Shown here: piece by piece, positions 52,188-61,232 of the stretch | How positions within the stretch are numbered: position 1 is the stretch's first letter | Layout of the letters: the number at the start of each line of letters is the position of its first letter | From: a virus | IMG/VR virus record: IMGVR_UViG_3300044951_001748 | Span: 1-62,005 of that record | Length of the DNA: 62,005 bases | Strand: one strand, 5' to 3' | Notes under the pieces: generated by a model | The model's input: the letters and a program-made list of their open reading frames with translations, nothing else | What the model was told of the DNA's origin: nothing | The model's database searches: none | Program-made: the position numbers and the translations under genes

Positions 52188-54968
52188 ATGCTCATATCTG
52201 AAATTTTATATAGTCCACTGCCTTATTTGATGGAAGGCGGCAATGTAAGCAGCAAAAGTCCTGGTTGGAAAGGTGCGCAAGATCAAGCCGCGCAAGAAAT
52301 TGATCTCAAACTGCATAATAGAGATTTCATGGTCAAACAACTGAGAAAGTTGTTTGCTGCTCAAAATAAAAGCTTTCGCGAAGCCACAGGCAAGTATATT
52401 TGGGCACCCAGTTTGCTGACAAGTGGAGACATGTTTAGTGGAAGCAGTGTGCATTTTTTCAATATCAAAAAAATTAACACTGAAGATTTCCTAAACAAAC
52501 TGAAAAAAACCAAAGTTGGTGATATTGATACCCAAGTTGATCAAAATCTTGGTGAGGAATTAGCCACTTGGTTGGAAAGTATCATAGGGCAAAAAGTTGG
52601 AAACGGTGTGCTTTTGGGATTCAACAGTTCCTTAAGCAGTATTTGGTTGCTAGATGATCCTGTTGTGCGTGTGCAAGTGGACTACGAGCTGGGTCCTTAT
52701 GATACCAAAACTAAAAAGCCCACTGAATGGTTTGCTTACAGTCACAGCAGCCATTATGACGACATGGAAGTAGGCATTAAAGGTGTATTCCACAAGTATA
52801 TAAATCGCGCCCTAGTGCAAGCACATCAAACCAAAAAGTATGTTGCAAAAGTTCAAAAACGTGGCGTTAAAATAAGTGATGAGCCTGTTCAAGACAGCAA
52901 CTATAGTTTTGCTGTGACCAGTGCTCAAGGTGGTGGCCTTAGTTTGAAATACCGTCCTTACCTTGATCCTCAAACAGGTGAGCCTGCCACCAAAAAGAAT
53001 ATTCCCATAATGCAATATATTGAAACAGCAGATAGACATTATGTGCAAAACCTTGATCAGCAGTTTGAACTGATGTTTGGACGTAAACGCACGGAAGCTG
53101 ATAGAAAACTGCAAGGTAGTTTTGTTGGCACAATTCAACTTATGAACAAGTATCTAAAACCCGAACAAAACCGTGCTGTAGTCGAAGCGTTTTATGATAT
53201 TTTGTTTGGTGCTGGGGCACAAATGATCACAAAAGACGATCCGCAACGTGACCGCGATACCAAGTTCGCTGCTATTGACATCATGCTTTTGGGAACCAAA
53301 GACCACAAACCACTTAAAGTGCCAAATTCAACTCAACTGCGTCAGCAAGCTGTAAACATGGCAATAGATTACGAAAGCAAGTTTCGTAGCAGACAAAAAG
53401 AAAAAGGCATAATACAAGAAGCTCAAGATACACCTAGTTTTGCTAGAAAAGGTGTTCAACACATTTACAGTAGACTGCCTGACGGCCGTGCCAGCAGCAT
53501 GGAGATGAAGGACGCAGATTTTATTAAACTTTGTCAGGAAATAGCTCAACTTGGTGGCAACTTGGATGATGTGCCTATTAACTTGAAAGTTGACGGGGCT
53601 GGCATACGTTTTGGTAGAGATCAAAAAGGCCAACCATTTTTTATGACTAGCAGGGTGGATCGACCAATATATGCCGAGGACCAAGGATTTTTCTCTAAAT
53701 ATGCAAAAGAACAAGGTCAAAATCAAGAACAACAAGCTCGAGCACGCAACTACGATCAAGTTTTGAAAATCATTACTGGCAGTGACTTTATCAAGAAAGT
53801 TCCAGTTAACACATTGGTTCAAGCGGAAATGTTATATAGGCCCATGGCCCAGCAAACTGAGGATGGTTTAAAGTTTGTTAATATCAGTTACGATCCCAAG
53901 GAACTTGGTAAGGTTATGACCTTGGTGCCATTTGCTTTTAAAAAGTTCAGCACAGGCACTGAACTACCTGAACAGCAATCCGCAGAAATCAAAAAGCAGT
54001 TGACGGACGCCAGCACAAGTGATGTAAAAATAATCAACAACCAACTGGAACATTCTGGATTGGATGTCGAGAAAATAGTTGAGCCGGTTGCGGACCTTGA
54101 TCCCAAAAATCGTGTTGCAAACAAAGACAAACTTGATGCTGCTAGAGAAAAGCTCAGTCAAACAATTTTGACCAGTCCCAAACTAAGAGGTAAAAATGTT
54201 CTTGGCAATACCATGGAAGGCATTATTGTCAACATGCCCAGTGGACAAGTGTTTAAAGTAACATCACCTCAAATGAAACAAGCCATGGCTGCCAAGGCCC
54301 CACCTGCTGTGAAAGGCAAGGCAAAAACTGCTGTAGTAGCTATTGGAAGTTTTGTGGGACACAAAGGTCATCAAGAGCTGTGGAGGCTTACAAAAGAACA
54401 AGCACAAAAACTCCAAGCCGATCCTTATTTGTTCATAGGCAATGCTGTGGGAGTTGATGATCCCATACCACCCTCTGTTAAAACACAAACTTGGCACAAG
54501 CTAGATCCTGAATATGCCTCGAATATCAGTGCTGTTCAACAAGGAGGATCACTTATGCAAAAGATCAAGCATGAGTTGGTCAATCCACGTCGGGGACAAG
54601 CTCCTCGCTATGATAACGTTGTTATAATGGTTGGTGAAGATCAGAAAGACATGCCATTGGCACAAGCTATAATGAAATCTGTGAATAAGTTTCCTGGCTA
54701 TGAACATGTCAAAGTCTCTCTTAATCCCACGCCGCGAACAACTGGCATGAGTTTTACCAAACTGAGAAACATCCTTAAAGATCCTCAAGCAAGTGACAAA
54801 CAACAATATAATGTGTGGAGTCAAGGTTTTGATGAAACCGCTCTGGGGCAAGATTGGATCAAGTATCTCATGGACATAACTCGCAAGGGCATGGGTGTTA
54901 GCCACAAACCACAACGTGATGAAAGTCGTTCTATCTTCCAAGAAGTCACAATGAAAGCAGGTCAGTAA
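52188..54968 (+). CDS. Nucleic-acid ligase / HIGH-type nucleotidyltransferase fusion (926 aa)
   Basis: Residues about 420-700 are a covalent nucleotidyltransferase (ATP ligase) core: K467 in LKVDGAG (motif I KxDG), FMTSRVDRP (Ia-like), AEMLY (III), MEGIIV (IV) and FKVTS (V, K690). Residues about 712-900 are a HIGH-superfamily nucleotidyltransferase: GSFVGHKGH (720-728, GxFxPxHxGH-like) and TPRTTGMSFTKLR. Residues 1-410 hold another domain of unknown type (GSSVHFFN; VRVQVDYELG; GIKGVFHKYINRAL). The N-terminus LPYLMEGGNV fits the L/I-x-E site cut by gp21, so it may be a head-packaged protein. Substrate is unknown; RNA or DNA sealing plus NAD-related adenylyl transfer are possibilities. Confidence 0.8.
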   Translation: MLISEILYSPLPYLMEGGNVSSKSPGWKGAQDQAAQEIDLKLHNRDFMVKQLRKLFAAQNKSFREATGKYIWAPSLLTSGDMFSGSSVHFFNIKKINTEDFLNKLKKTKVGDIDTQVDQNLGEELATWLESIIGQKVGNGVLLGFNSSLSSIWLLDDPVVRVQVDYELGPYDTKTKKPTEWFAYSHSSHYDDMEVGIKGVFHKYINRALVQAHQTKKYVAKVQKRGVKISDEPVQDSNYSFAVTSAQGGGLSLKYRPYLDPQTGEPATKKNIPIMQYIETADRHYVQNLDQQFELMFGRKRTEADRKLQGSFVGTIQLMNKYLKPEQNRAVVEAFYDILFGAGAQMITKDDPQRDRDTKFAAIDIMLLGTKDHKPLKVPNSTQLRQQAVNMAIDYESKFRSRQKEKGIIQEAQDTPSFARKGVQHIYSRLPDGRASSMEMKDADFIKLCQEIAQLGGNLDDVPINLKVDGAGIRFGRDQKGQPFFMTSRVDRPIYAEDQGFFSKYAKEQGQNQEQQARARNYDQVLKIITGSDFIKKVPVNTLVQAEMLYRPMAQQTEDGLKFVNISYDPKELGKVMTLVPFAFKKFSTGTELPEQQSAEIKKQLTDASTSDVKIINNQLEHSGLDVEKIVEPVADLDPKNRVANKDKLDAAREKLSQTILTSPKLRGKNVLGNTMEGIIVNMPSGQVFKVTSPQMKQAMAAKAPPAVKGKAKTAVVAIGSFVGHKGHQELWRLTKEQAQKLQADPYLFIGNAVGVDDPIPPSVKTQTWHKLDPEYASNISAVQQGGSLMQKIKHELVNPRRGQAPRYDNVVIMVGEDQKDMPLAQAIMKSVNKFPGYEHVKVSLNPTPRTTGMSFTKLRNILKDPQASDKQQYNVWSQGFDETALGQDWIKYLMDITRKGMGVSHKPQRDESRSIFQEVTMKAGQ

Positions 54969-56333
54969 ATGCGACACCAGGAATTTATTCAACCACTTTG
55001 GGAAGCAAAAGGTTTATTTGGTCGCAAGCCTGGCGATGTTTTTACTGATGATAACAATCAATCAGCTCGCTTTACCAAAATAACCATGTATCCTGATAAG
55101 GATAGTTTTCCAGATATTGACCAATGTGATCAAGCCAAGCTGCAAATAGAACAACAAACTGGGCAAAAAATCCTATGGGTTAATGCTCGTAACAAAAATT
55201 ATCTAGCATTTGCTATTGCCGAACTGGTTTTAGATAATGGTGAACCCATGCTTTGGGGTCGTCACTATCAAAGCGTTCCCAAAAACCTAATAGGCAGTTG
55301 GGGTAATAATGAAACTCCCGGCACTTGGCATTTGCAAACTCGCAGTGCCAAGAAAATGAAAACTGGACTAACACCTCAAGATTTGATAGGTAGTGAACAG
55401 GCATTTGCAAACACTGCACAACTACTAGATTGGATTGAAAGTCGCGGTGCTAATGAAGAAATCATGGCAGGACTACGTCAGCTAGCTCAAGGTCAAATGC
55501 CGGTATTTGAGAATCAAGCAGAAAATCTTGAAGCTATTAGAGACTACCTTGGTGAAATCATGCAGCCTATTGCACTTTGGCAGGGAATGATCGGAGGCGA
55601 TGCTGACTTGGCCAGACGTGAAGTGCTACGGGCACCTTGGAAGTCATGTCAAGTTCAATGGCCTCAAGGAAAAAACAACAACTTGGTAGACAGCAACTTT
55701 GTGAGCAAAAAAGGTGCTGTGCTGGGAATCAGCAGCAAAGGTGCCAGCGGGGCCAATGCAAGCAGTGCAAATATTTGGTCAGCTATTGTGAAAGCACAGC
55801 AAAACAATCGCAATGATTTGCTAGAAGAACATGCTGACATGATTGATATCATGCAAGTTATTAATGACAACTCTGCAGAAGAAGGACCCCTGGCGTTGGC
55901 TTTGCGTTTTGAGCTGATAACAACCAAACTAGCAAATGAAATTCGCTCAGTGGTGCAAAAAGACCTAACTGAGTCCAGCAAGCTATCTAAAGCAGCACAA
56001 GCTTTGTTTAATGAATATGGCAGTAAACAAGACGTACCAGGATTCAAAGTAGGTTATGTTTTGATTGCCAATGTAGCCAAAAATGTAAGTAAACATATCA
56101 ATCTGATTCCATCGTTTGGTGAAGGTTGCTTGGCATTTTTAAACCAAGCTAGTATTTTGCAAGTTTATACACAAGCTCGTGTTCAAGGTAACAATGTTGC
56201 TGTAACTGGATTTTCTGCCATATATCCACCAGAATATAATGGCACAGTATATCTTGATGCAGGCAAAAGCTATTTCAGCAGCAGAATATCAGGTAAAATC
56301 AGTTTCAAATACAAGCCATTCAAATCTTCATAA
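54969..56333 (+). CDS. Putative packaged internal protein, unknown function (454 aa)
   Basis: Starts one base after the preceding stop. The N-terminus IQPLWEAKGLFG carries L-W-E followed by Ala, a typical prohead-protease site, so it is probably a capsid internal protein that is trimmed before ejection. The body is mixed alpha/beta; VSKKGAVLGISSKGASGANA is a distinctive Ser/Gly/Lys segment I recall from other T4-like marine phage proteins. No catalytic motif I can name. Coupled to the ligase fusion. Confidence 0.7.
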   Translation: MRHQEFIQPLWEAKGLFGRKPGDVFTDDNNQSARFTKITMYPDKDSFPDIDQCDQAKLQIEQQTGQKILWVNARNKNYLAFAIAELVLDNGEPMLWGRHYQSVPKNLIGSWGNNETPGTWHLQTRSAKKMKTGLTPQDLIGSEQAFANTAQLLDWIESRGANEEIMAGLRQLAQGQMPVFENQAENLEAIRDYLGEIMQPIALWQGMIGGDADLARREVLRAPWKSCQVQWPQGKNNNLVDSNFVSKKGAVLGISSKGASGANASSANIWSAIVKAQQNNRNDLLEEHADMIDIMQVINDNSAEEGPLALALRFELITTKLANEIRSVVQKDLTESSKLSKAAQALFNEYGSKQDVPGFKVGYVLIANVAKNVSKHINLIPSFGEGCLAFLNQASILQVYTQARVQGNNVAVTGFSAIYPPEYNGTVYLDAGKSYFSSRISGKISFKYKPFKSS

Positions 56334-56342
56334 ATATTTGAA
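56319..56342 (+). promoter_or_regulatory. Late promoter in hairpin before gp14
   Basis: CATAAATA (56329-56336) lies in the loop and right arm of TTCAAAT/ATTTGAA (56319-56325 with 56336-56342). The AGGAG of gp14 (56346-56350) is just outside, so hiding is not complete here. Confidence 0.6.
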
Positions 56343-56356
56343 ACTAGGAGTAGGCA

Positions 56357-57463
56357 ATGGCAAAACTGAGTTTATGGCGCGGATTAGGCACCAAAACTCT
56401 TGACTACAAGTTTACTGACAAAATAATAGCTCAACAGTACCAAGTTGGTGGAGTGGAGTTTTATTTACATAAGTATCTGGGTCCCAACCCCAATGTTGCG
56501 GTTACGGACACCACTGTGAACCTAGATTTCACTGGTGCAGATTCCCGTGATCTTACCATTCAAGACGTGCTAAACATGGAAATAAGAGATCGTAGTTACG
56601 ATCCCGACGTTTACAGTATTCGCGGACATTATGCTGTTAGTGATCAAGAATTTGATTTGCGACAGTTTGGCTTGTTTTTAAGTAACGAAACCCTTTTTAT
56701 CACGTTTCACATGAACACCATGGTTGATTTAGTGGGGCGACGTATTACAGCTGGCGATGTTCTAGAGATCTTGAATCAACGTGATGATTTAGTTGAAGGC
56801 AGTGTTGCAGCCATAAGCAAATATTATGTGGTAGAGGAAGGCACTCGGCCAGCAGAAGGTTATGCACCTAGCTGGTGGCCACATCTTTGGCGTATCAAGT
56901 GCAACCCTATGAAAGACACACAAGAGTTCAAGGATATATTAGATAAACCGCTTTTGGATAGCTTGGGCAACCCTGTGTTGGATAACAGTGGAAACACTCT
57001 CACTGTGGGAGATGTGGTAAGCACACGTACAGCTGAGCTGGAAATAAATGATGCTATATTGGAACTTGCGGAACAAAAAGTGCCGTTCCGTAACGTTCAA
57101 GGAGCACAGTTTTATGTTTTACAAGGTGACTTAGACAAACCAGTAACTATTTGGGCTGGCGATGGTATTCCTCCCAACCAAAGCAAGCCTGTTGCCAGTG
57201 GAAATAGTTGGCCTGCAACTCCTCACGACGGTGATTACTTCCTTAGAACCGACTGGAGTCCAGCTATTTTGTTTACATGGCAAGCAAATCGCTGGCGGAG
57301 AACAGAAGCCAACTGGCGCGCACCTTGGTTGCCAGCAAACCGCTTGCTCGCAACATTCATCAACAACGACAATATAACTAATTTACAGGATGGTACAACT
57401 ATTACACAAAAGCAGCCGCTTAACGAAGTTATACCTCCTAAACTTGATCCAGACATTATTTAA
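56357..57463 (+). CDS. 14: Neck protein gp14-like (368 aa)
   Basis: gp13 and gp14 form the collar joining head and tail. Pattern agreement with T4 gp14: QYQVGGVEFYLHKY (T4 'IQMRGVECYYVPREY'), then FGLFLSNETLFITFHMNTM (T4 'FGMQVQDEVTLSINPNLF') and RRITAGDVLEI (T4 'PKEGDLIYF'). 368 residues versus 256; the C-terminal 100 residues are a Trp-rich extension (YFLRTDWSP, FTWQANRWRR). Good AGGAG. First gene of the neck cluster. Confidence 0.8.
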   Translation: MAKLSLWRGLGTKTLDYKFTDKIIAQQYQVGGVEFYLHKYLGPNPNVAVTDTTVNLDFTGADSRDLTIQDVLNMEIRDRSYDPDVYSIRGHYAVSDQEFDLRQFGLFLSNETLFITFHMNTMVDLVGRRITAGDVLEILNQRDDLVEGSVAAISKYYVVEEGTRPAEGYAPSWWPHLWRIKCNPMKDTQEFKDILDKPLLDSLGNPVLDNSGNTLTVGDVVSTRTAELEINDAILELAEQKVPFRNVQGAQFYVLQGDLDKPVTIWAGDGIPPNQSKPVASGNSWPATPHDGDYFLRTDWSPAILFTWQANRWRRTEANWRAPWLPANRLLATFINNDNITNLQDGTTITQKQPLNEVIPPKLDPDII

Positions 57464-57477
57464 AAAAGGACCCTGGA

Positions 57478-58089
57478 ATGATTACACAAGAACAACTACA
57501 ACAATGCTTCCCAAAAACCTCAATGGAAACTTGGTATGAACCTTTTGTGCAAGCAGCAACTCGTTGGGAAATAAACACTCCACATCGCATTGCAGCATTT
57601 CTAGCACAAACTGGTCATGAAAGTGCCGATTGGAAAATACTAGAAGAAAACCTCAACTACAGCAGTGAACGTCTGCGTGTGGTATTTCCAAAATATTTTA
57701 GCAGTGATGCACAAGCACAACCGTATCATCGTCAACCACAAAAAATAGCGAACAGAGTTTATGGCGGACGCATGGGCAATGGTCCAGAAGAATCAGGCGA
57801 AGGTTTTAGATTTCGCGGACGTGGATTAATTCAGCTAACAGGCAAAAGCAACTATACTCGTTGCAGTCAAACAGTGTTTAGTGATGAAAGCCTGCTTGAT
57901 GATCCCGACTTCCTTGTTACTCCCGATGGTGCTCTAGCCAGTGCTTGTTGGTTCTGGACAGCAAACAACTGCAATCCAGTAGCTGATCAACAGGATCATG
58001 TTAAACTGACCAAAATCATCAATGGTGGCACACATGGTTTGGATGATAGAATAGCTCGTTATAATCGTTATTTGTCAATAATTTCATAA
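57478..58089 (+). CDS. GH19 chitinase-like endolysin
   Basis: Glycoside hydrolase family 19 enzyme acting on peptidoglycan. 203 residues with HESADW (catalytic Glu48), the second acidic residue at Glu56/57 before NLNYSSERL, then RFRGRGLIQLTGKSNY, the family signature, and ASACWFWTANNCN. No signal peptide, so release needs a holin. Its location between neck genes gp14 and gp15 is unusual; it could instead be virion-associated. AAGGA precedes the ATG. Confidence 0.92.
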   Translation: MITQEQLQQCFPKTSMETWYEPFVQAATRWEINTPHRIAAFLAQTGHESADWKILEENLNYSSERLRVVFPKYFSSDAQAQPYHRQPQKIANRVYGGRMGNGPEESGEGFRFRGRGLIQLTGKSNYTRCSQTVFSDESLLDDPDFLVTPDGALASACWFWTANNCNPVADQQDHVKLTKIINGGTHGLDDRIARYNRYLSIIS

Positions 58090-58093
58090 AAGC

Positions 58094-59731
58094 ATGGATC
58101 ATTTTTACAGCGGACAACTACGCAACTATCGAATGCAGATTATTCGTGCATTTAGCAACTTCTCTGTGAAATATGGAGACGGCACGTTGCGTCGTGTCCC
58201 CTGTAGATATGGCGATCCCAGCCGCATAGCTGAAAATGTTGTGCGCGGCGGCAGTGAAAACAAGCTACTCAGTTGCCCTTTTATAACAGTGTTCATTCGT
58301 GACATTGCCATGAATAACACTCGCCGCCAAGATCCCACTTTGGTAGACACTGTGCAAGTTAACGAACGAAACTACAACACTGAAACACAACGATACGGTA
58401 ATGATGTAGGCAACAGATATACTGTTCAACGTTACATGCCAGTGCCTTATGATTTGACAGTGCAAGTGGATATTTGGACCAATAACTTGGACAGCAAAGA
58501 GCAGCTTGCTGAACAGATTTTAGTGCTTTACAATCCCAGCATTGATATTCAAACCAGTGTTAATCCTCTGGATTGGAGTTGGTTAACTGTTCTTGAAATG
58601 CAAGAAAGCATAACTTGGTCTAGTAGAAGTATTCCGCAAGGCACAGATAATCCAATTGATGTTATGACCTTGAACTTCCGTATTCCTATTTGGATCAATC
58701 CCCCAGCTAAAGTTAAACGACAAAGCCTGATTCAAGAAATCATTACCAATATTATTGATCCTTCAACTCCTATTTCGGACATGGAGTGGACAACTGAAGA
58801 GTTCCTAGCTAGAATGTGGACTACACCTGGCAACAGCGGCATAGTGGTTGTTCAGGAAAACGGTCTAACTAAAATCAAACTTGCCAACAGTGCCGGGGTT
58901 ACTACAGATACTGATCAAAATCCCACAGTTGTTTGGAGTTGGTCCAATCCTGTGGTAGATCCTGGCAGTCAGTTTACATGGAACTCAAATACATATACCT
59001 TAACCAGCAGCACAAATGTTTCTAGCATGGTTAGTGAAATACGCAGTCAACTTCCTAATGATACTTACAACTGTCTGCTATTCAATCAAAATCAAATACA
59101 GTTTATTAGCACCAATGTTTTAGATCAAACTTTTGCCGAAATAACCCCGGGAGTTTTGAATAGCTTGGGCTTGCCTGCTACTTACAATGGTGGTGACTTG
59201 GCTTGGTGGAGATTTTTCAAACCTTTTGGTGATTTTCGCAGTTATGATCAATGGGCAACTCAAGGCAGCAAGCTCAAGATACGCTTGACGGAAAATCCCG
59301 ATAAAACTGAGCCTGCTATAGAAGGCTACATGGATTTTGATCCACAGGATCAAAACAAAATTATCTGGCGCTTGGATGATTCCACATTACCAGGAACAGA
59401 AATCACAACTATTAATGCAGTAGTTAACCCTCAGCTTTCTGGTCCCAATGCTGGATTGCCTCCTGCACAGACAGGACAAAGATACTTGTTAACAGATGAC
59501 ATGCCCGAGACCAATATTGCCTGGATGGGAAATTTGGCCGCTGTGACAAACAGTATTGTGGAATATGATGGCAGCAGTTGGTTTGTGGATTTTGATCCCA
59601 CTGCGCATGTAGATGACACCTACTGGGTTTACAGTCTATTGACAGGTAGATATCTCCAATGGAAAAATGAAAATTGGAGTAACCTTGTAAACGGACTATA
59701 TAGACCAGGCCAGTGGTATCTCAGTATATAA
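58094..59731 (+). CDS. 15: Tail sheath stabiliser/completion protein gp15-like with extension (545 aa)
   Basis: gp15 caps the contracted-tail end of the sheath. Residues 1-215 follow T4 gp15: HFYSGQLRNYRMQIIRAFSN, LRRVPCRYGDP, YMPVPYDLTVQVDIWTNNLD, EQLAEQILVLYNP and MTLNFRIPIWINPP. The C-terminal 330 residues are an extra beta-rich, Trp-rich region (QRYLLTDDMPETN, VEYDGSSWFVDFD). T4 gp15 has only 272 residues. Starts four bases after the endolysin without a clear ribosome binding site. Confidence 0.88.
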   Translation: MDHFYSGQLRNYRMQIIRAFSNFSVKYGDGTLRRVPCRYGDPSRIAENVVRGGSENKLLSCPFITVFIRDIAMNNTRRQDPTLVDTVQVNERNYNTETQRYGNDVGNRYTVQRYMPVPYDLTVQVDIWTNNLDSKEQLAEQILVLYNPSIDIQTSVNPLDWSWLTVLEMQESITWSSRSIPQGTDNPIDVMTLNFRIPIWINPPAKVKRQSLIQEIITNIIDPSTPISDMEWTTEEFLARMWTTPGNSGIVVVQENGLTKIKLANSAGVTTDTDQNPTVVWSWSNPVVDPGSQFTWNSNTYTLTSSTNVSSMVSEIRSQLPNDTYNCLLFNQNQIQFISTNVLDQTFAEITPGVLNSLGLPATYNGGDLAWWRFFKPFGDFRSYDQWATQGSKLKIRLTENPDKTEPAIEGYMDFDPQDQNKIIWRLDDSTLPGTEITTINAVVNPQLSGPNAGLPPAQTGQRYLLTDDMPETNIAWMGNLAAVTNSIVEYDGSSWFVDFDPTAHVDDTYWVYSLLTGRYLQWKNENWSNLVNGLYRPGQWYLSI

Positions 59732-59733
59732 CT

Positions 59734-59741
59734 GCTAAATA
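59734..59741 (+). promoter_or_regulatory. Late-promoter-like motif before gp13
   Basis: GCTAAATA followed by TC, just before CAGGAG and the ATG at 59757. The predicted start would fall within the ribosome binding site, so its function as a promoter is doubtful. Confidence 0.35.
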
Positions 59742-59756
59742 TCTCAGGAGACCAAA

Positions 59757-60512
59757 ATGACCACTAGTACCTTGCGAGTCAACTTGATTAATGAAGTTAA
59801 AAGAATGCTAGGTGGAAGCATGATTGATCGTGAGTTGGAATCTGAAGATTACGAACTAGCCGCTACTTTGGCTTTTGAGCGTTATAACTTGCGTAGCGGA
59901 AATGCTCAAGAAGAAGCTTATATGTTTTTGGAGTTAGTGAACGAAGAAGGCGTTTACTATCTACCTCAAGAAATCATAAGTGTGCGACAGATATTTCGTA
60001 GAGGTTTGGGTGAAACTAATGGTGGGACAAGTTTAGATCCCTTTAGCTTGGCATATACTAACTTGTATCTTTTACAAGCAGGTGCTGGTGGCGGTTACAC
60101 TGCGGGACTACTGACATATGAAGCATTCAACCAGTTTCTCAAACAAGCTGGGCGTATGTTCGGCGCTTATTTGAACTATTCCTTTAACACAGTAACTAAA
60201 AAACTGCAACTTGTGAGAAAACCCACAGGTGGTGAAGCAGTGTTGCTTTGGGTTTACAAGACAAGAACAGAAGATGAGCTGTTAAGCGATCCTTTTGCTA
60301 GACCCTGGATACGCAACTATACCTTGGCTTGGTCAAAACAAATGCTGGGCGAGGCATATGAAAAGTATGCTACTATAATTGGTCCGCAGGGTGGAACCAC
60401 ACTAAACGGCGCAGCGTTGAAAAACGATGCCAAAGAAATGATGGACCGTTTGGAAATTGAGCTACAGCAGTACACCGATAATTCAATGCCTCTTGGTGTT
60501 ATTATTGGTTAG
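59757..60512 (+). CDS. 13: Neck protein gp13
   Basis: Agrees with T4 gp13 along its length: VKRMLGGSMIDRELESEDY at the start, GRMFGAYLNYSFNTV in the middle, and the C-terminal block WIRNYTLAWSKQMLGEAYEK, GGTTLNGAALKNDAKEMMDRL, PLGVIIG (T4 ends 'PPFGILVG'). 251 residues versus 309. CAGGAG precedes the ATG. Forms the neck with gp14. Overlaps the convergent kinase gene by 11 bases. Confidence 0.93.
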   Translation: MTTSTLRVNLINEVKRMLGGSMIDRELESEDYELAATLAFERYNLRSGNAQEEAYMFLELVNEEGVYYLPQEIISVRQIFRRGLGETNGGTSLDPFSLAYTNLYLLQAGAGGGYTAGLLTYEAFNQFLKQAGRMFGAYLNYSFNTVTKKLQLVRKPTGGEAVLLWVYKTRTEDELLSDPFARPWIRNYTLAWSKQMLGEAYEKYATIIGPQGGTTLNGAALKNDAKEMMDRLEIELQQYTDNSMPLGVIIG

Positions 60513-61113
60513 TTAAAAGCTGCTGACGTATTTGTAGATAAAGGTTTTGCAAATCGCCAGTATTGTTTAACACAACGAAATCTTTTTTATAATCCAACCA
60601 AGCATACTCGCTTTCATGCACTTCAGGAAAATTCATTTGCATGTAATCCTTATTTCCACTGTGCTCAAACCACAGGGGAAGGGTATCACGTTTCACCCAC
60701 CAAAGATCGCCCTGCCATGCTTGTAAGGCTTGTATTTCATTGGGAAATCTAACATCAGTTACAACAACATTTCCCGGGATATCTGCTATTGTCTTTTCCA
60801 AACTTAATAGCCAGATATCAGTATGAAAATACTGTCGCAATACATTTGTTCCAAAATGTTGTAAAACCCATCTAGGGGTAACTGTTCTACCAAGCTTGGC
60901 ACTCCACCATTTATCAGGCTGTTCACGCCAAACTCGACTTTCCAAAGTTGAACCTTCAAGGAGCTCACGTGGCCAGTGAAAAATAGCACTAACAGCAGTT
61001 TTTAGTGTGTGTGCAAAACTACATGAGGTGAACTTGTATTCACTAACTAAAAAATCACCCACTGTGCCCTTGCCATGGCCAATGAATCCCACTACACCTA
61101 CAATTTTTCTCAT
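60502..61113 (-). CDS. 1: Deoxynucleoside monophosphate kinase, gp1-like
   Basis: P-loop kinase that phosphorylates dNMPs for DNA synthesis. The Walker A motif is GFIGHGKGT (9-17); a conserved 'GTNVLRQYFHTDIWLLSLEK' block and VVTDVRFPNEIQAL with an Arg/Asp pair match the gp1-type dNMP kinase family. 203 residues versus 241 in T4. It lies alone on the minus strand between gp13 and gp18, within a late cluster. The ATG is poorly placed relative to its AGG. Confidence 0.85.
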   Translation of the reverse strand: MRKIVGVVGFIGHGKGTVGDFLVSEYKFTSCSFAHTLKTAVSAIFHWPRELLEGSTLESRVWREQPDKWWSAKLGRTVTPRWVLQHFGTNVLRQYFHTDIWLLSLEKTIADIPGNVVVTDVRFPNEIQALQAWQGDLWWVKRDTLPLWFEHSGNKDYMQMNFPEVHESEYAWLDYKKDFVVLNNTGDLQNLYLQIRQQLLTNQ

Positions 61114-61155
61114 ACCTAAATATAAGTTTTAGTGAACTAAAGTCAACGGCATTTG

Positions 61156-61182
61156 AAATACCATGCACGAACCCTGGTATTT
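61156..61182. terminator. Stem-loop between dNMP kinase and gp18 promoter
   Basis: AAATACCA and TGGTATTT pair (8 bp) with an 11-base loop. No T-run on the plus side; may insulate the kinase promoter region from gp18. Confidence 0.3.
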
Positions 61183-61194
61183 TGGCATCCTCCC

Positions 61195-61202
61195 TATAAA
61201 TA
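61195..61202 (+). promoter_or_regulatory. T4-type late promoter for gp18
   Basis: Exact TATAAATA, 30 bases before the gp18 ATG; predicted start near 61209. Confidence 0.85.
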
Positions 61203-61232
61203 ACAAGCATTCATTTTCTAGAGAGGTAATCA

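Noticed and set aside
59734-59741. Firm late promoter for gp13
   Set aside because: Too close to the start codon; transcription would begin within the ribosome binding site, so it is kept only at low confidence.
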